Source: an uncultured Methanobrevibacter sp. (GTDB lineage Archaea > Methanobacteriota > Methanobacteria > Methanobacteriales > Methanobacteriaceae). Taken from it: a stretch of 64,000 nt of DNA. This document shows, piece by piece, positions 39,637 through 49,111 of the stretch. Location: the NCBI RefSeq assembly GCF_937881195.1, contig NZ_CALGFC010000029.1, positions 8,586 to 72,585 of the forward strand, read 5' to 3'. The stretch's first letter is position 1. The number at the start of each line of letters is the position of its first letter. The notes beneath the pieces are model-generated. The model ran no database searches. It was not told the DNA's origin and was given only the letters and a program-made list of their open reading frames with translations. The position numbers and the translations under genes are program-made.

Positions 39637-40596
39637 ATGAATTTTCTAGAAAAATCTCAATCTGTAATTATACTTTTTGCCATAATATGTGGTCTATTAT
39701 TTGGTCAAATTGCTATTATTGGTAATAATGTATCTTATTTTATAATACCTTTTTTATTTTTAATGTTATTTGGAACATTTGGGTCTATATCGCTCACTGA
39801 TTTCAAAAAGAGTTTTTCTAATTTCAAGTTTACAAAAATTAGTCTTTTAATGAATTTTGTTTGGACTCCTTTGTTTGCTTATATTCTTGGAGCTATCTTT
39901 TTAAATCAACATATTGATATTTGGATTGGATTTATCATGTTAATGGTAACTCCTTGTACTGATTGGTATCTCATATTTACTGGAATAGCAAAAGGCAATA
40001 TCTCACTTTCTACTTCAATTCTTCCTTTAAATTTAGTATTGCAAATAATACTTCTTCCAGTATATTTACTTTTATTTTTAGGAGTTTTAGGATCTTTTGA
40101 CTATGGAATTTTATTTGAAAGTATATTATTAATGGTTGTTCTACCATTTTTATTAGCTCAGATTGCTAGATATATTTTTAAAAATATTAAAAAATTAGAA
40201 GTTTATAAAACTAATTTCTTTAGTTTTTTTGAATCTTCTCAAATAATTTTTTTAAGTTTAGCTATTTTTTGTATGTTTGCTGCTAATGGGTATGTATTAG
40301 TCAATAATTTATGGGTTCTTTTTATTTTAATTATACCTATGTTCTTGTTTTTTATTATGAACTTTTTAATTGGTAGAATTATAAGTAAAAAATTGAATTT
40401 TTGCTATGAGGATTCTGTTAGTTTGGCAATGACTACTCTTGCAAGAAACTCTCCTATTGCTCTAGCTATTGCTGTAATAGCTTTTCCAAATCAGCCATTA
40501 GTTGCTTTATCATTAGTAATTGGACCTTTAATTGAGTTGCCTGTTTTAGCCATTACTTCTCAGATTTTATTACATTATATTAGGAATGAGATTTGA
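39637..40596 (+). CDS. Bile acid:sodium symporter/ACR3-type (BASS) transporter
   Basis: This roughly 319-residue membrane protein has about nine or ten hydrophobic helices. The block VTPCTDWYLIFTGIAKGNISLSTSILPLNLVLQI resembles the TM4-5 region of arsenite/BASS carriers, including the Cys in TPCT. MTTLARNSPIALAIAVIAFPNQPLVALSLVIGPLIELPVL is the second repeat. Substrate is unknown; arsenite, organic acids or vitamins are possible. ATG 39637 has no ribosome-binding site. AGGAG at 39588-39592 lies five bases before an in-frame ATT (39598), so the true start may be 39598 with 13 more residues. Confidence 0.83.
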   Translation: MNFLEKSQSVIILFAIICGLLFGQIAIIGNNVSYFIIPFLFLMLFGTFGSISLTDFKKSFSNFKFTKISLLMNFVWTPLFAYILGAIFLNQHIDIWIGFIMLMVTPCTDWYLIFTGIAKGNISLSTSILPLNLVLQIILLPVYLLLFLGVLGSFDYGILFESILLMVVLPFLLAQIARYIFKNIKKLEVYKTNFFSFFESSQIIFLSLAIFCMFAANGYVLVNNLWVLFILIIPMFLFFIMNFLIGRIISKKLNFCYEDSVSLAMTTLARNSPIALAIAVIAFPNQPLVALSLVIGPLIELPVLAITSQILLHYIRNEI

Positions 40597-40951
40597 TTTT
40601 TTACATTTTTTACATTTCCCTAACTTATTTTTAATTTTTTCTTTAATTTTCTTAATTTTCTGCTTTTATTTTGGCTTTTTTATTATCTGTTATTATAGAT
40701 ATTAATTTAATTTTAGAAATATTCATATATAATAGTTATAATAATCATATATAGTTATAATAAAAATATTAAAGCAAAACTTTTGATTAACCATATTATA
40801 ATATATTAAATAATATTAAAATAATATTTTATATTTAGATATGTATTAACAGGTTATAGCTATAAATTTAGATATAGTCATATTATATATAATTATAAAT
40901 TTTTATTTATGATAATAAAATAATAGAATTATCTTATAATATAATTGGTGG
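40597..40951. other. 355-base spacer
   Basis: A T-tract region follows the BASS gene (about 40600-40690). ATATATAGTTATAATAA-type repeats follow (about 40720-40770). No ORF is seen. GGTGGGTG (40947-40954) is the probable ribosome-binding site of the channel gene. Confidence 0.45.
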
Positions 40952-41770
40952 GTGTTTATAATTAATTATCAACTTAAAAATACTATAGGAAACATTTTTC
41001 AAGCATTATTAACTATCTTTTTGTTTTTGATTATAGCCGATATAATGTTCTTAATTTTGGAGTCATTATTCCCATTTCAGCAAAATAATCAAGATATTGT
41101 TGCTAAATTTGATTTAATTATTTGTATAATTTTAATATTCTTTTTAGCTGTTAATTTTTTCTTTTTTAAAAATATTAAGAAATATTCATCAAATTTACTG
41201 GTAATTATACCTGCAGTTATTCCCTTTGAGTTTATATTTTTAATTATTTTTGGGCATAATATGGACCCATTAATATTTGGTATATTATATGTTTTAAGAA
41301 TTATTCATTTAATTGCATTGGTTTACACATTAAAATTTTTAGGATCTAAATTTATTTCATTTTCAAAGCAAAATGGGCTTGGTTATGGAATAATTGCAAT
41401 TACTACGATTTTTATAGTTGGTTCTGTATTATTTTACATATTCGAATTTAATTTTAATCCTAATATTGTAGTATTTGAAGATGCAATTTGGTTTTCATTA
41501 GTTTCAATAACTACTACGGGTTATGGAGATATTGTTCCATTTACTTTAGCTGGAAGGGTCATAGCAGCTTTTTTAATTGTTAGTGGTGTTTCATTTGCTA
41601 CCTTTGCTACTGCATCATTAGCAAGTTCAATTTTCCAAAAATTCCGTGAAGAAAAAATTAGTAGGGACAAAGAAATTGATGAACAGAACAGACTTTTAAT
41701 AGAAAAATTTGAAAAAAATCAGAAAGAGCTAATTGAGATAAAAGAAATGATTAAAAAATTAGAAAAATAG
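40952..41770 (+). CDS. Two-TM-pore (Ion_trans_2) potassium channel with extra N-terminal helices
   Basis: This 272-residue membrane protein has several N-terminal helices (about 10-150), then a helix, pore and helix. The pore carries the selectivity filter TTTGYGD (residues about 187-193) in VSITTTGYGDIVPFTLAGRVIAAF. After the last helix a charged coiled coil reaches the end (EKISRDKEIDEQNRLLIEKFEKNQKELIEIKEMIKKLEK). No RCK/TrkA-N domain is seen. The filter shows K+ selectivity; gating is unknown. The listed GTG 40952 is inside the run GGTGGGTG. The in-frame ATA 40958 or ATT 40961 fits normal spacing better. Confidence 0.88.
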   Translation: MFIINYQLKNTIGNIFQALLTIFLFLIIADIMFLILESLFPFQQNNQDIVAKFDLIICIILIFFLAVNFFFFKNIKKYSSNLLVIIPAVIPFEFIFLIIFGHNMDPLIFGILYVLRIIHLIALVYTLKFLGSKFISFSKQNGLGYGIIAITTIFIVGSVLFYIFEFNFNPNIVVFEDAIWFSLVSITTTGYGDIVPFTLAGRVIAAFLIVSGVSFATFATASLASSIFQKFREEKISRDKEIDEQNRLLIEKFEKNQKELIEIKEMIKKLEK

Positions 41771-41894
41771 AATTTTTTCATTACTACCTTCTTTTTAATT
41801 GAATATGGGCATATTTGATTTAATTATTATTATATATCTCTTTATATACCTTTTATTTAATTATTTTGTATATTAGTTATATAATTTTTTATCT

Positions 41895-41966
41895 GTGTAT
41901 ATTGATTGTGTAATTTATATTTGTATATTGATTGTGTAATTTATATTTGTATATTGATTGTGTAGC
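41895..41966 (+). repeat. 26-bp tandem repeat, 2.7 copies
   Basis: The unit GTATATTGATTGTGTAATTT... occurs three times with a period of 26 bases. The last copy is cut after GTGTAG. It lies in the 325-base gap between the channel gene and the HisA-like gene. I see no ORF there. Confidence 0.75.
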
Positions 41967-42095
41967 TTTTTATTAGTTTAGCTTATGTTATTTTTTTTAT
42001 CTATAATTAGGTTATTTGTTTGTTTGTATATTGTTATTTTATCTTTCTTATTAATTTATTAAAATATTTATTTAATTATAATTGGAGTGTTTAAA

Positions 42096-42782
42096 ATGAT
42101 AGAAATAATTCCTGTTTTAGATTTGATGAGTTTCACTGCTGTTTCTGGAAAATCTGGAAATAGAGATAGTTATACTCCTCTTAAAACTATTTTTGCTTCA
42201 GATAGTGAACCTATTTCCATTACTAATAATCTTAAGTTAAATGGTGCAAAACAGCTTTATATTGCTGATTTAGATTTGATTGAAAAAAAAGGACATAATT
42301 TAGATAAAATTAAAATGTTGAATACAATTCTTCCAGTTATGTTAGATAGTGGTATAAAAGATATCAAATCTTTTGATTTTTATTTAGATTATGCTACTAA
42401 ATTAATTGTAGCTACTGAAACTCTTGAATCTATAGAGGAATTGTACAAAATTTTTGATAAGTATCCAAAAGAAAGAATTGTTGTTAGTATTGATATTAAA
42501 AATAACAATATTTTATCTAAAAATTTTGAAATTGGTCTTAATGAATTTAAAAAAAATTTAATTGAAATTAATCCTAATGAAATTATATTGTTAGATATTT
42601 CTAGTGTTGGAACAGAAAAAGGATTTAATAAAACTTTGTTGAATAATTTTTCTTATTTTAAAGATAAATTAATTATTGGTGGGGGAATAAACAAAAAAGA
42701 AATTCATGAACTAGAGAATTTAGGAATAAAAAAAGCATTGGTTGGATCTGCATTACATAATGGGGATGTAAAAATCATATGA
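42096..42782 (+). CDS. HisA-related TIM-barrel protein (COG1411)
   Basis: This 228-residue protein starts at ATG 42096, six bases after GGAGTG. It resembles phosphoribosylformimino-AICAR isomerase HisA but belongs to the separate archaeal group COG1411. It starts MIEIIPVLDLMSFTAVSGKSG, has GAKQLYIADLDLIEKKG and ends LIIGGGINKKEIHELENLGIKKALVGSALHNG, a phosphate-binding pattern. HisA has Asp in both halves (D8 and D127 type). Here VLDL and IADLDL carry acidic residues but overall similarity is limited. The true reaction is unknown; it may act in a methanogen cofactor route. Confidence 0.75.
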   Translation: MIEIIPVLDLMSFTAVSGKSGNRDSYTPLKTIFASDSEPISITNNLKLNGAKQLYIADLDLIEKKGHNLDKIKMLNTILPVMLDSGIKDIKSFDFYLDYATKLIVATETLESIEELYKIFDKYPKERIVVSIDIKNNNILSKNFEIGLNEFKKNLIEINPNEIILLDISSVGTEKGFNKTLLNNFSYFKDKLIIGGGINKKEIHELENLGIKKALVGSALHNGDVKII

Positions 42783-42900
42783 TCATAAATATAATATAAT
42801 TAATATAATATAATTATAATTAATGTAATTATAAATATTGTATAATATAAGTAAAAATATTAATTTAAATAAAAAAATAAATATTTTTTCATTTATTTTA

Positions 42901-43077
42901 TCATATGATAAAACTTAATACAATAAATGGACTTATAGCAGCTATTATAAATAATGCAGCCCCTATAATTGTTATTCTCTTTTCATTATCCATAATTCCT
43001 GATATTAGTAGTAATACTCCAAAAAAGCCTAAAACTGCTGGAATAATATGTGAAAATATAAGTGTTCCTGTTGCCAT
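42901..43077 (-). CDS. 58-residue two-helix membrane protein
   Basis: On the minus strand, ATG at 43077 follows GTGATAAA, the same ribosome-binding pattern as many genes here. The frame encodes MATGTLIFSHIIPAVLGFFG then VLLLISGIMDNEKRITIIGA then a second hydrophobic helix to the stop (TGA, 42903-42901). It gives two membrane helices with a short charged loop (DNEKR). The + strand of the same segment has a 62-codon frame with no ribosome-binding site and a poor composition, so I take the minus strand as coding. Function is unknown. It is convergent with the HisA-like gene. Confidence 0.72.
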   Translation of the reverse strand: MATGTLIFSHIIPAVLGFFGVLLLISGIMDNEKRITIIGAALFIIAAISPFIVLSFII

Positions 43078-43583
43078 TTTATCACATTGTTGATTTTAAT
43101 TAATTAAAGTTAAAATTAAATATATAATTTTATTTTTATTAGATATATAATAACTACCTATCATTGGCAGTTTAAATAAAAATTTATATTGGATATTTAT
43201 TATATTACAATAAAAATTTGTAATTTATTTGATATGATTTTTCATTTTTATTTAAATTTAATTCCTTATTTAGATTTACTATTTTTTATATTTTATTTAG
43301 ATTTTTTATTATTTTATTAGATTTTTTACAATTTTATTTAGAATTAAATTTCAATGAACTTCTATATTTATTCTAGAAATTTATTTTTTATCATTATTAA
43401 ATCTTTTTCTAACTATTATCTTTTATATATTTTTTAGAAAGTTTTATTATTAATAAAGAAAAAAATTATATTGATTAAAAATATTTAATGGTTAAAAATT
43501 TTTAATTAATCTATAAATTTTATGAAAGTTAATAATAATATATATTTTATCATTTGATATTGGTAATACTAAGGAGAATATAT
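43078..43583. other. 506-base spacer before pdxS
   Basis: This spacer carries the promoter of the minus-strand small protein and of pdxS. T-rich runs of TTTATTTAGATTTTTTATT type occur at about 43250-43340. TATTGGCAG-type sequence near 43163 is slightly GC-richer. No further gene is seen. AAGGAG at 43571-43576 is the pdxS ribosome-binding site. Confidence 0.45.
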
Positions 43584-44465
43584 ATGAAAAAAGGAACTGA
43601 TGTTTTAAAAGAAGGCTTTGCAAAAATGACAAAAGGCGGAGTCATAATGGATGTTGTTAATGCTAATGAAGCAGCTATTGCTGAAGAAGCAGGTGCAGTA
43701 GCAGTAATGGCTTTAGAAAAAGTCCCAGCGGATATTCGTGCTAGTGGTGGAGTAGCTAGAATGGCCGATCCTAATAAAGTTAAAGAAATTGTTGAGGCTG
43801 TTTCAATACCAGTTATGGCTAAAGCTAGAATTGGTCATATTGCAGAAGCTCAGATTTTAGAGACTTTGGGCGTTGATATGATTGATGAAAGTGAAGTACT
43901 TACTCCTGCTGATGAAGAGTACCATATTAACAAAAAAGAGTTCACTATTCCATTTGTATGTGGAGCAAGAAATTTAGGTGAAGCATTACGTCGTATTGAT
44001 GAAGGGGCTGCTATGATTAGAACTAAAGGAGAACCTGGAACTGGTAATATTGTCGAAGCTGTTCGCCATATGAGGATGGTTACTTCTGAAATTCGTCAAA
44101 TTCAAGGTAAAAATGAAGAAGAACTTCGAAATTTTGCTAGATTTATTGAAGCTCCGTTTCCACTTGTAAAAGAAGTTGCAAAAATTGGTAAATTACCTGT
44201 TGTAAACTTTGCTGCTGGTGGTGTAGCTACTCCTGCAGATGCATCTCTTATGATGCAATTAGGATCAGATGGTATTTTTGTTGGTTCTGGTATTTTTAAA
44301 TCTGAAAACCCAGAAGAGTTTGCAAAAGCTATTGTTGAAGCTACTGCAAATTATGATAAGCCAGAAGTATTAGCTGATGTTTCAAGAGGTCTTGGAGAAG
44401 CTATGAAAGGAGTAGAAATTTCTGAAATAGCTGAAAATGAACGTATGCAAGAAAGAGGATGGTAA
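43584..44465 (+). CDS. pdxS: Pyridoxal 5'-phosphate synthase subunit PdxS
   Basis: PdxS builds PLP from ribose 5-phosphate, glyceraldehyde 3-phosphate and ammonia delivered by PdxT. From ATG 43584 it has 293 residues. Blocks are [45 protein letters not shown] and [18 protein letters not shown]. They include Lys residues that form Schiff bases. [18 protein letters not shown] and [36 protein letters not shown] follow. AAGGAGAATATAT precedes the ATG; an upstream in-frame TTG at 43554 is not used. pdxT is not adjacent. Confidence 0.96.
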   Translation: MKKGTDVLKEGFAKMTKGGVIMDVVNANEAAIAEEAGAVAVMALEKVPADIRASGGVARMADPNKVKEIVEAVSIPVMAKARIGHIAEAQILETLGVDMIDESEVLTPADEEYHINKKEFTIPFVCGARNLGEALRRIDEGAAMIRTKGEPGTGNIVEAVRHMRMVTSEIRQIQGKNEEELRNFARFIEAPFPLVKEVAKIGKLPVVNFAAGGVATPADASLMMQLGSDGIFVGSGIFKSENPEEFAKAIVEATANYDKPEVLADVSRGLGEAMKGVEISEIAENERMQERGW

Positions 44466-45660
44466 TTAATATTCATTATATTTATTAAATTAGTATATAT
44501 TACTTTTTTTAATATTATTTATTAATTTACTATTTTTTAATTTTTTATTTATATAACTATTATTTTTTAATTTACTATTTTTTAATTTACTATTTTTTAA
44601 TTTTTTCTTTATTAACTTAATACTTTTTTATTCATTAATTTGTAAATTATGTCTTTTTCTGCTTTTAAATTAAATCTAAAATATAATTACCCTCATGTTA
44701 TCATATTATCCTAGTGTTATCACTATAATATTATTTTAAATATTATCCATATTAAAAACTATTTTTTATATTTTATTAATAATTTAAAGATTTAAAGCAG
44801 ATATTTAGTTAAATTTATTAATAAATTTAAATATATTAATTAATGCATATTTATGTAATAATTAGTGCATATCTATGCATTAATATCATGTATATTTTGT
44901 GCTTGTAAATTTCAGAGAAAAAAAGTAAAAGTGATAATTCAGTAACAAATAGGATTAAAGCATTGAATATCTAATTTGATATTTATTAAAATTGAAAGGT
45001 TTGATGAGGATATTATATAAAAATTAATCTTAGATTTTTTCTATTATTAATTCTATTTTTATCCTCTAAAAACTGATATGGTTTAATTGGAACATATAAT
45101 TTAATTATAGCTAATTTTATTTTATTCTATTTTACTTTTATAATATTCTATTTTTATTCAATTTTATTTTGAAATTTCATAAAATTTCTTAATTTATAAT
45201 AGTTAATATAATAAATAATAGTTAATATAATAAATGATTATTTTATTGGTAATTTATATCTTTTTTATTTATTTTCTTATTATTTTTATTCTTATTTATT
45301 TTACTATTATTTTTATTATTTATTTTGTATTTATTATCCAAATATATTATTAATATTTTATTTTAAAAATATAAAAAATATGTAAAAAATTCTATAAAAA
45401 ATTCTATAAAAAATTTTATTGAAAGAACTAATATTAATCAAATATAAAAATAAAAAAATAGTAATTCTAGAAAAAACTTTATTAAATTTTCTCAATTTTA
45501 TGTCAATTCTATTAAAAATTAGTAAAAATTATAAATATATTCAATAACATTGACTTATTTTTAAATAATTTCTAAAAATTTTTGGATATTATTAAAAAAT
45601 TCTCATTATATGACATAATTAAATATACTTATTTTTAAATTATATCTAGACAAAACACCA
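44466..45660. other. Gene-poor AT-rich stretch after pdxS
   Basis: Nearly 1.2 kb without a convincing frame. TTTACTATTTTTTAATTTTTT-type repeats lie at about 44525-44610. An 11-bp perfect inverted repeat ATTAATGCATA (44839-44849) / TATGCATTAAT (44874-44884) contains a further GTGCATAT between the arms, an arrangement like a multi-site operator. A patch around 44900-44985 (TTTCAGAGAAAAAAAGTAAAAGTG...) is slightly GC-richer. Confidence 0.45.
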
Positions 45661-45663
45661 AAA

Positions 45664-45716
45664 AATTTATATATAAAAAGATCCAATTTAATTACATAGG
45701 AAAAAGGTTTCCTATT
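45664..45716 (+). promoter_or_regulatory. Promoter with NrpR-type operator GGAA-N6-TTCC
   Basis: A TATA box TTTATATATA (45666-45675) lies about 25-30 bases before ATAGGAAA-AAGG-TTTCCTAT (45696-45715). This perfect dyad contains GGAA-N6-TTCC (45699-45712), the operator form described for the methanogen nitrogen repressor NrpR. A further TTCC half-site is at 45716-45719. The operator covers the expected transcription start. amtB-glnK begins 680 bases downstream, which fits nitrogen control. The distance suggests either a long leader or a separate RNA. Confidence 0.7.
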
Positions 45717-46310
45717 TCCTAGAAGTGAAAGTATCAATATGGAAAAGAGATATAAATTTTATTATATTGAATTAATATTTTTTAATTAATATAAAATAAA
45801 AATAATTCCTCAATAACTTCTATTAAAAATAGAGAAAAAATCAATAAATTATTTTAAGACCAAATAAAATCTCACATAGATTTAATAAATAAACAAATTA
45901 TCTCTTTTATCATATTGAAATAATATATTAGGAGAAATATAAGAAATTAGAATATCTATAAGAATTAAATTAAAAAATAAATTATAAAAATTAATGAATT
46001 AAATTATAATAACTTAACAAAAAAATAAAATCCATATCATGAAAATTATTTTCAAAATCCCGAAGTTTTGAAATGTGTTAATAGCTATCAAAATTAACAA
46101 TAAGCTAAATTTAAGGGATTATACTATTAATAGTGTTTTTATAATACATTTAAATTAAAATAATATTCAATGATATTAATTTTATAAATTATTATTAATT
46201 TATTATAACAATAAATTTTAAAATTATAATTTTATTTAAATAATTAGTTCTAATATTGATTTTAATTATTTATTTCTCAATAGACTTTCACTATTAAAGA
46301 AATAAACTTA
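45716..46310 (+). other. Possible nitrogen-controlled leader or small RNA region
   Basis: No ORF longer than about 20 codons is plausible. Two compact structures are present. TTCAAAA-TCCCGAAG-TTTTGAA (46051-46072) is a perfect 7-bp hairpin whose loop is GC-rich. ACTATTAATAGT followed by GTTTTTAT (about 46124-46141) looks like a weak terminator. A transcript started near 45697 and ended near 46141 would be about 440 bases. This is inference from promoter and structure only. Confidence 0.4.
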
Positions 46311-46314
46311 ATAA

Positions 46315-46366
46315 GGTATATAGTACCATTGGCATATTATAAATGTCAAATAGGTATATTAATACC
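46315..46366 (+). promoter_or_regulatory. amtB promoter, TATA box flanked by two GGTA/TACC palindromes
   Basis: GGTA-TATAG-TACC (46315-46327) lies upstream and GGTA-TATTAA-TACC (46353-46366) downstream of CATATTATAAAT (46333-46344). Both dyads have the spacing of NrpR-like sites, but with GGTA/TACC arms. Because the TATA box is here, transcription should start near 46360-46370. The upstream ATG at 46343 would then lie outside the mRNA. Confidence 0.55.
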
Positions 46367-46393
46367 AAAAAAATAACAAGAGAAATAGATAGT

Positions 46394-47608
46394 ATGGTAG
46401 ATGTATTGAACACAGGGGATACTGCTTGGATACTTATATCAACAGTTTTAGTACTTTTGATGAGTGTTCCTGGTATTGCCTTTTTTTACGGTGGATTAGC
46501 AAAGAAGAAGAACGTTTTAAATACCATGTTTTTAACTTTGATTGCGTTTGCAATTGTAAGTATACTATGGGTAATTTATGGTTATCAGTTTGCATTTGGT
46601 GCAGATATTAATGGGCTGATCGGTTATCCGGCGAACCTATTGATGAGTGGAATCGGTGTAAATGATGTTAGTGGAACAATTCCTTCAATGTTATTTGTTG
46701 CATTCCAACTAACTTTTGCAGCATTAACAGCAGCACTGATATCAGGAGCTGTTATAGGAAGAATGAAATTCTCTGCATGGATAGCATTTATTATAATATG
46801 GATGACTGCTGTTTATGTCCCAATCGCCCACTGGGTATGGGGTGGAGGATGGTTAATGCAAATGGGAGCACTTGATTTTGCAGGAGGAACTGTAGTTCAT
46901 ATTTCCTCAGGTATATCTGCATTAGCATTAGTATTGATTCTTGGTAGTAGAAAAAGCAAAACATTATTACCTCATAACTTAGGATATTCTGTACTTGGTG
47001 CAGCATTCCTTTGGTTTGGTTGGATGGGATTCAATGGAGGATCTGCTTTAAGTGCCGGTGGACTTGCATCATCAGCATTACTTGTAAGTAATCTTGCAGC
47101 AGCTGTTGGACTTGTAACTTGGGTATGTATTGATACTATTAAAGAAGGAAAACCAACTGTGCTTGGTGCTATATCTGGTGCTATAGCAGGTCTTGTTGCT
47201 ATTACTCCTGCAGCAGGATTTGTAGATGCTAGTGGAGCTATAGTGATTGGTTTAGGAGCTGCATTTGTTTCTTACTTCGCAATTACTTACCTCAAACCTC
47301 GTTTAGGATATGATGATGCTTTAGATGTATTTGGAATTCATGGAATGTCTGGTATATGGGGAGCAATAGCTACAGGAATATTTGCCGCACCATTCATTAA
47401 TGAATTAGGAACTGGTTTATTATATGGTAACCCTGGACAATTAACAATTCAAATAATTGCTGTTGTAGCAACTTTAGCATATGCATTTGTAGTAACTATT
47501 ATAATTGCAAAAGTCCTTGATTTAACTATTGGTTTAAGAGTCAAAGAGAAAGATGAAGTTGAAGGACTAGATACAAGACTTCATGAAGAATCTGGATATA
47601 TGTTATAA
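46394..47608 (+). CDS. amtB: Ammonium transporter AmtB
   Basis: This ammonium channel has 11 membrane helices and 404 residues from ATG 46394 ([16 protein letters not shown]). An upstream ATG at 46343 would add 17 polar residues over the promoter and is disfavoured. The twin pore His are in [10 protein letters not shown] and [19 protein letters not shown]. Other Amt blocks are [40 protein letters not shown] and [10 protein letters not shown]. The C-terminal tail is short and ends in YML. glnK follows, as is usual, for GlnK-mediated blocking of the channel. NrpR-like palindromes precede it. Confidence 0.95.
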   Translation: MVDVLNTGDTAWILISTVLVLLMSVPGIAFFYGGLAKKKNVLNTMFLTLIAFAIVSILWVIYGYQFAFGADINGLIGYPANLLMSGIGVNDVSGTIPSMLFVAFQLTFAALTAALISGAVIGRMKFSAWIAFIIIWMTAVYVPIAHWVWGGGWLMQMGALDFAGGTVVHISSGISALALVLILGSRKSKTLLPHNLGYSVLGAAFLWFGWMGFNGGSALSAGGLASSALLVSNLAAAVGLVTWVCIDTIKEGKPTVLGAISGAIAGLVAITPAAGFVDASGAIVIGLGAAFVSYFAITYLKPRLGYDDALDVFGIHGMSGIWGAIATGIFAAPFINELGTGLLYGNPGQLTIQIIAVVATLAYAFVVTIIIAKVLDLTIGLRVKEKDEVEGLDTRLHEESGYML

Positions 47609-47852
47609 AACAGAATATATCAATAGGATATTAACATTATATTGAAAAATTCATTATATTTAAAATTAATAATATATTCAAAAAAATAAAAATTAATAAT
47701 ATATTTGAAAAAATAAAATATGATATTTAAAAGATAAATTATAAAATAAAATATGATATTTAAATTTATTAATAAATATAATGTTTTAAAATGTTAAAAA
47801 GATATAACTGTTATTAAAACAAATATTATTAAAAAGTAAATTAAGGAGCTAA

Positions 47853-48194
<342 letters not shown>

Positions 48195-48408
48195 AAATAA
48201 AATCTATTAAATTATAATGGATTATTTTTGTAAAAACGTTTATTTAGATAGAAATATTTTTAATTATATTTTTAATTATATTTTTATTAATATTTTTAAT
48301 AATATGTTAACTAATATTTCTACTAATATCTTAAATAAATATTTTTTTTACTAAATAATTCTTTTTTTATTTAGAAAGATTTTATTCTAGTTTTTTATTA
48401 ATATGGAG
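48195..48408. other. Spacer after glnK
   Basis: AT-rich repeats of TTTTAATTATATTTTTAATTATATTTTTATTAATATTTTT type (about 48255-48310) may terminate the amtB-glnK transcript. Nothing else is visible. Confidence 0.4.
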
Positions 48409-48546
48409 ATGAATAAAGTTTTGGAACCTGTTTATACAAATATTATAATATTATTGATAATTTCTGTTATAACTGCAATTATTATTAATATTATTAACAC
48501 CTGGGAGAAAAATTCAACTAATAATACTAAAAATCAAAAAAACTAA
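48409..48546 (+). CDS. Small membrane protein candidate (45 residues)
   Basis: The frame MNKVLEPVYTNIIILLIISV continues with ITAIIINIINTWEKNSTNNT and ends KNQKN. It has one hydrophobic helix with a basic, Asn-rich tail, a common design for archaeal small proteins. GGAG overlaps the region just before the ATG, and an upstream ATG (48403) is in frame. It could be translated, but the ribosome-binding site is too close for confidence. It lies between glnK and the helicase gene. Confidence 0.4.
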   Translation: MNKVLEPVYTNIIILLIISVITAIIINIINTWEKNSTNNTKNQKN

Positions 48547-49111
48547 AATTAATAGATAATTTGATTTTATTATTAGGAAAATTTTTTTTCTTATTTTTTA
48601 TTTAAATCATTAAGTATTAATTAATAATTATAATTAATTTTTAACTAATTTTAATATTTTATACTAATTTTAATAACACTAATTTTAATAACACTAATTT
48701 TAATAGCTACTATTAATTATTAATTAATACTTAACATAATTTTATAAGATATTTATTTTTAAAGAATTAATAAATTTTTTTTATAATGCCATTTTTTTAA
48801 TTTAAAATTATTATTTAATATGCATTTTAATATAAAATCTATTTTTAATTTTTTTTTTATATAAAATTTCACTAGATTATAATATTATAATTCTTAAAAA
48901 TAGAATAAGTTATTATTTTATTTCTAAAATATATTTTAAATTTAAGTTTACTGGAATTTTATAAAATAATATTTAATTATATAATTATTATAAAATTAAT
49001 GCTTAATTCATTGATTATTATAAATTTAATAATCAATTAATGGATTATTATAAAATTAATAATTAATAAGAATGATTAATTATATATAATCTCAAATGAA
49101 ACATATAATCA
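48547..49111. other. 565-base AT-rich spacer
   Basis: It contains a threefold ACTAATTTTAATA repeat at about 48645-48700 and a TTATAAAATTAATAATTAAT-type repeat at about 49000-49075. No ORF, hairpin or promoter is clear. The helicase start has no visible ribosome-binding site. Confidence 0.4.

Noticed and set aside
42905..43093. 62-codon + strand frame
   Set aside because: The minus strand of the same segment has a good ribosome-binding site and two clear membrane helices; the + frame has neither.
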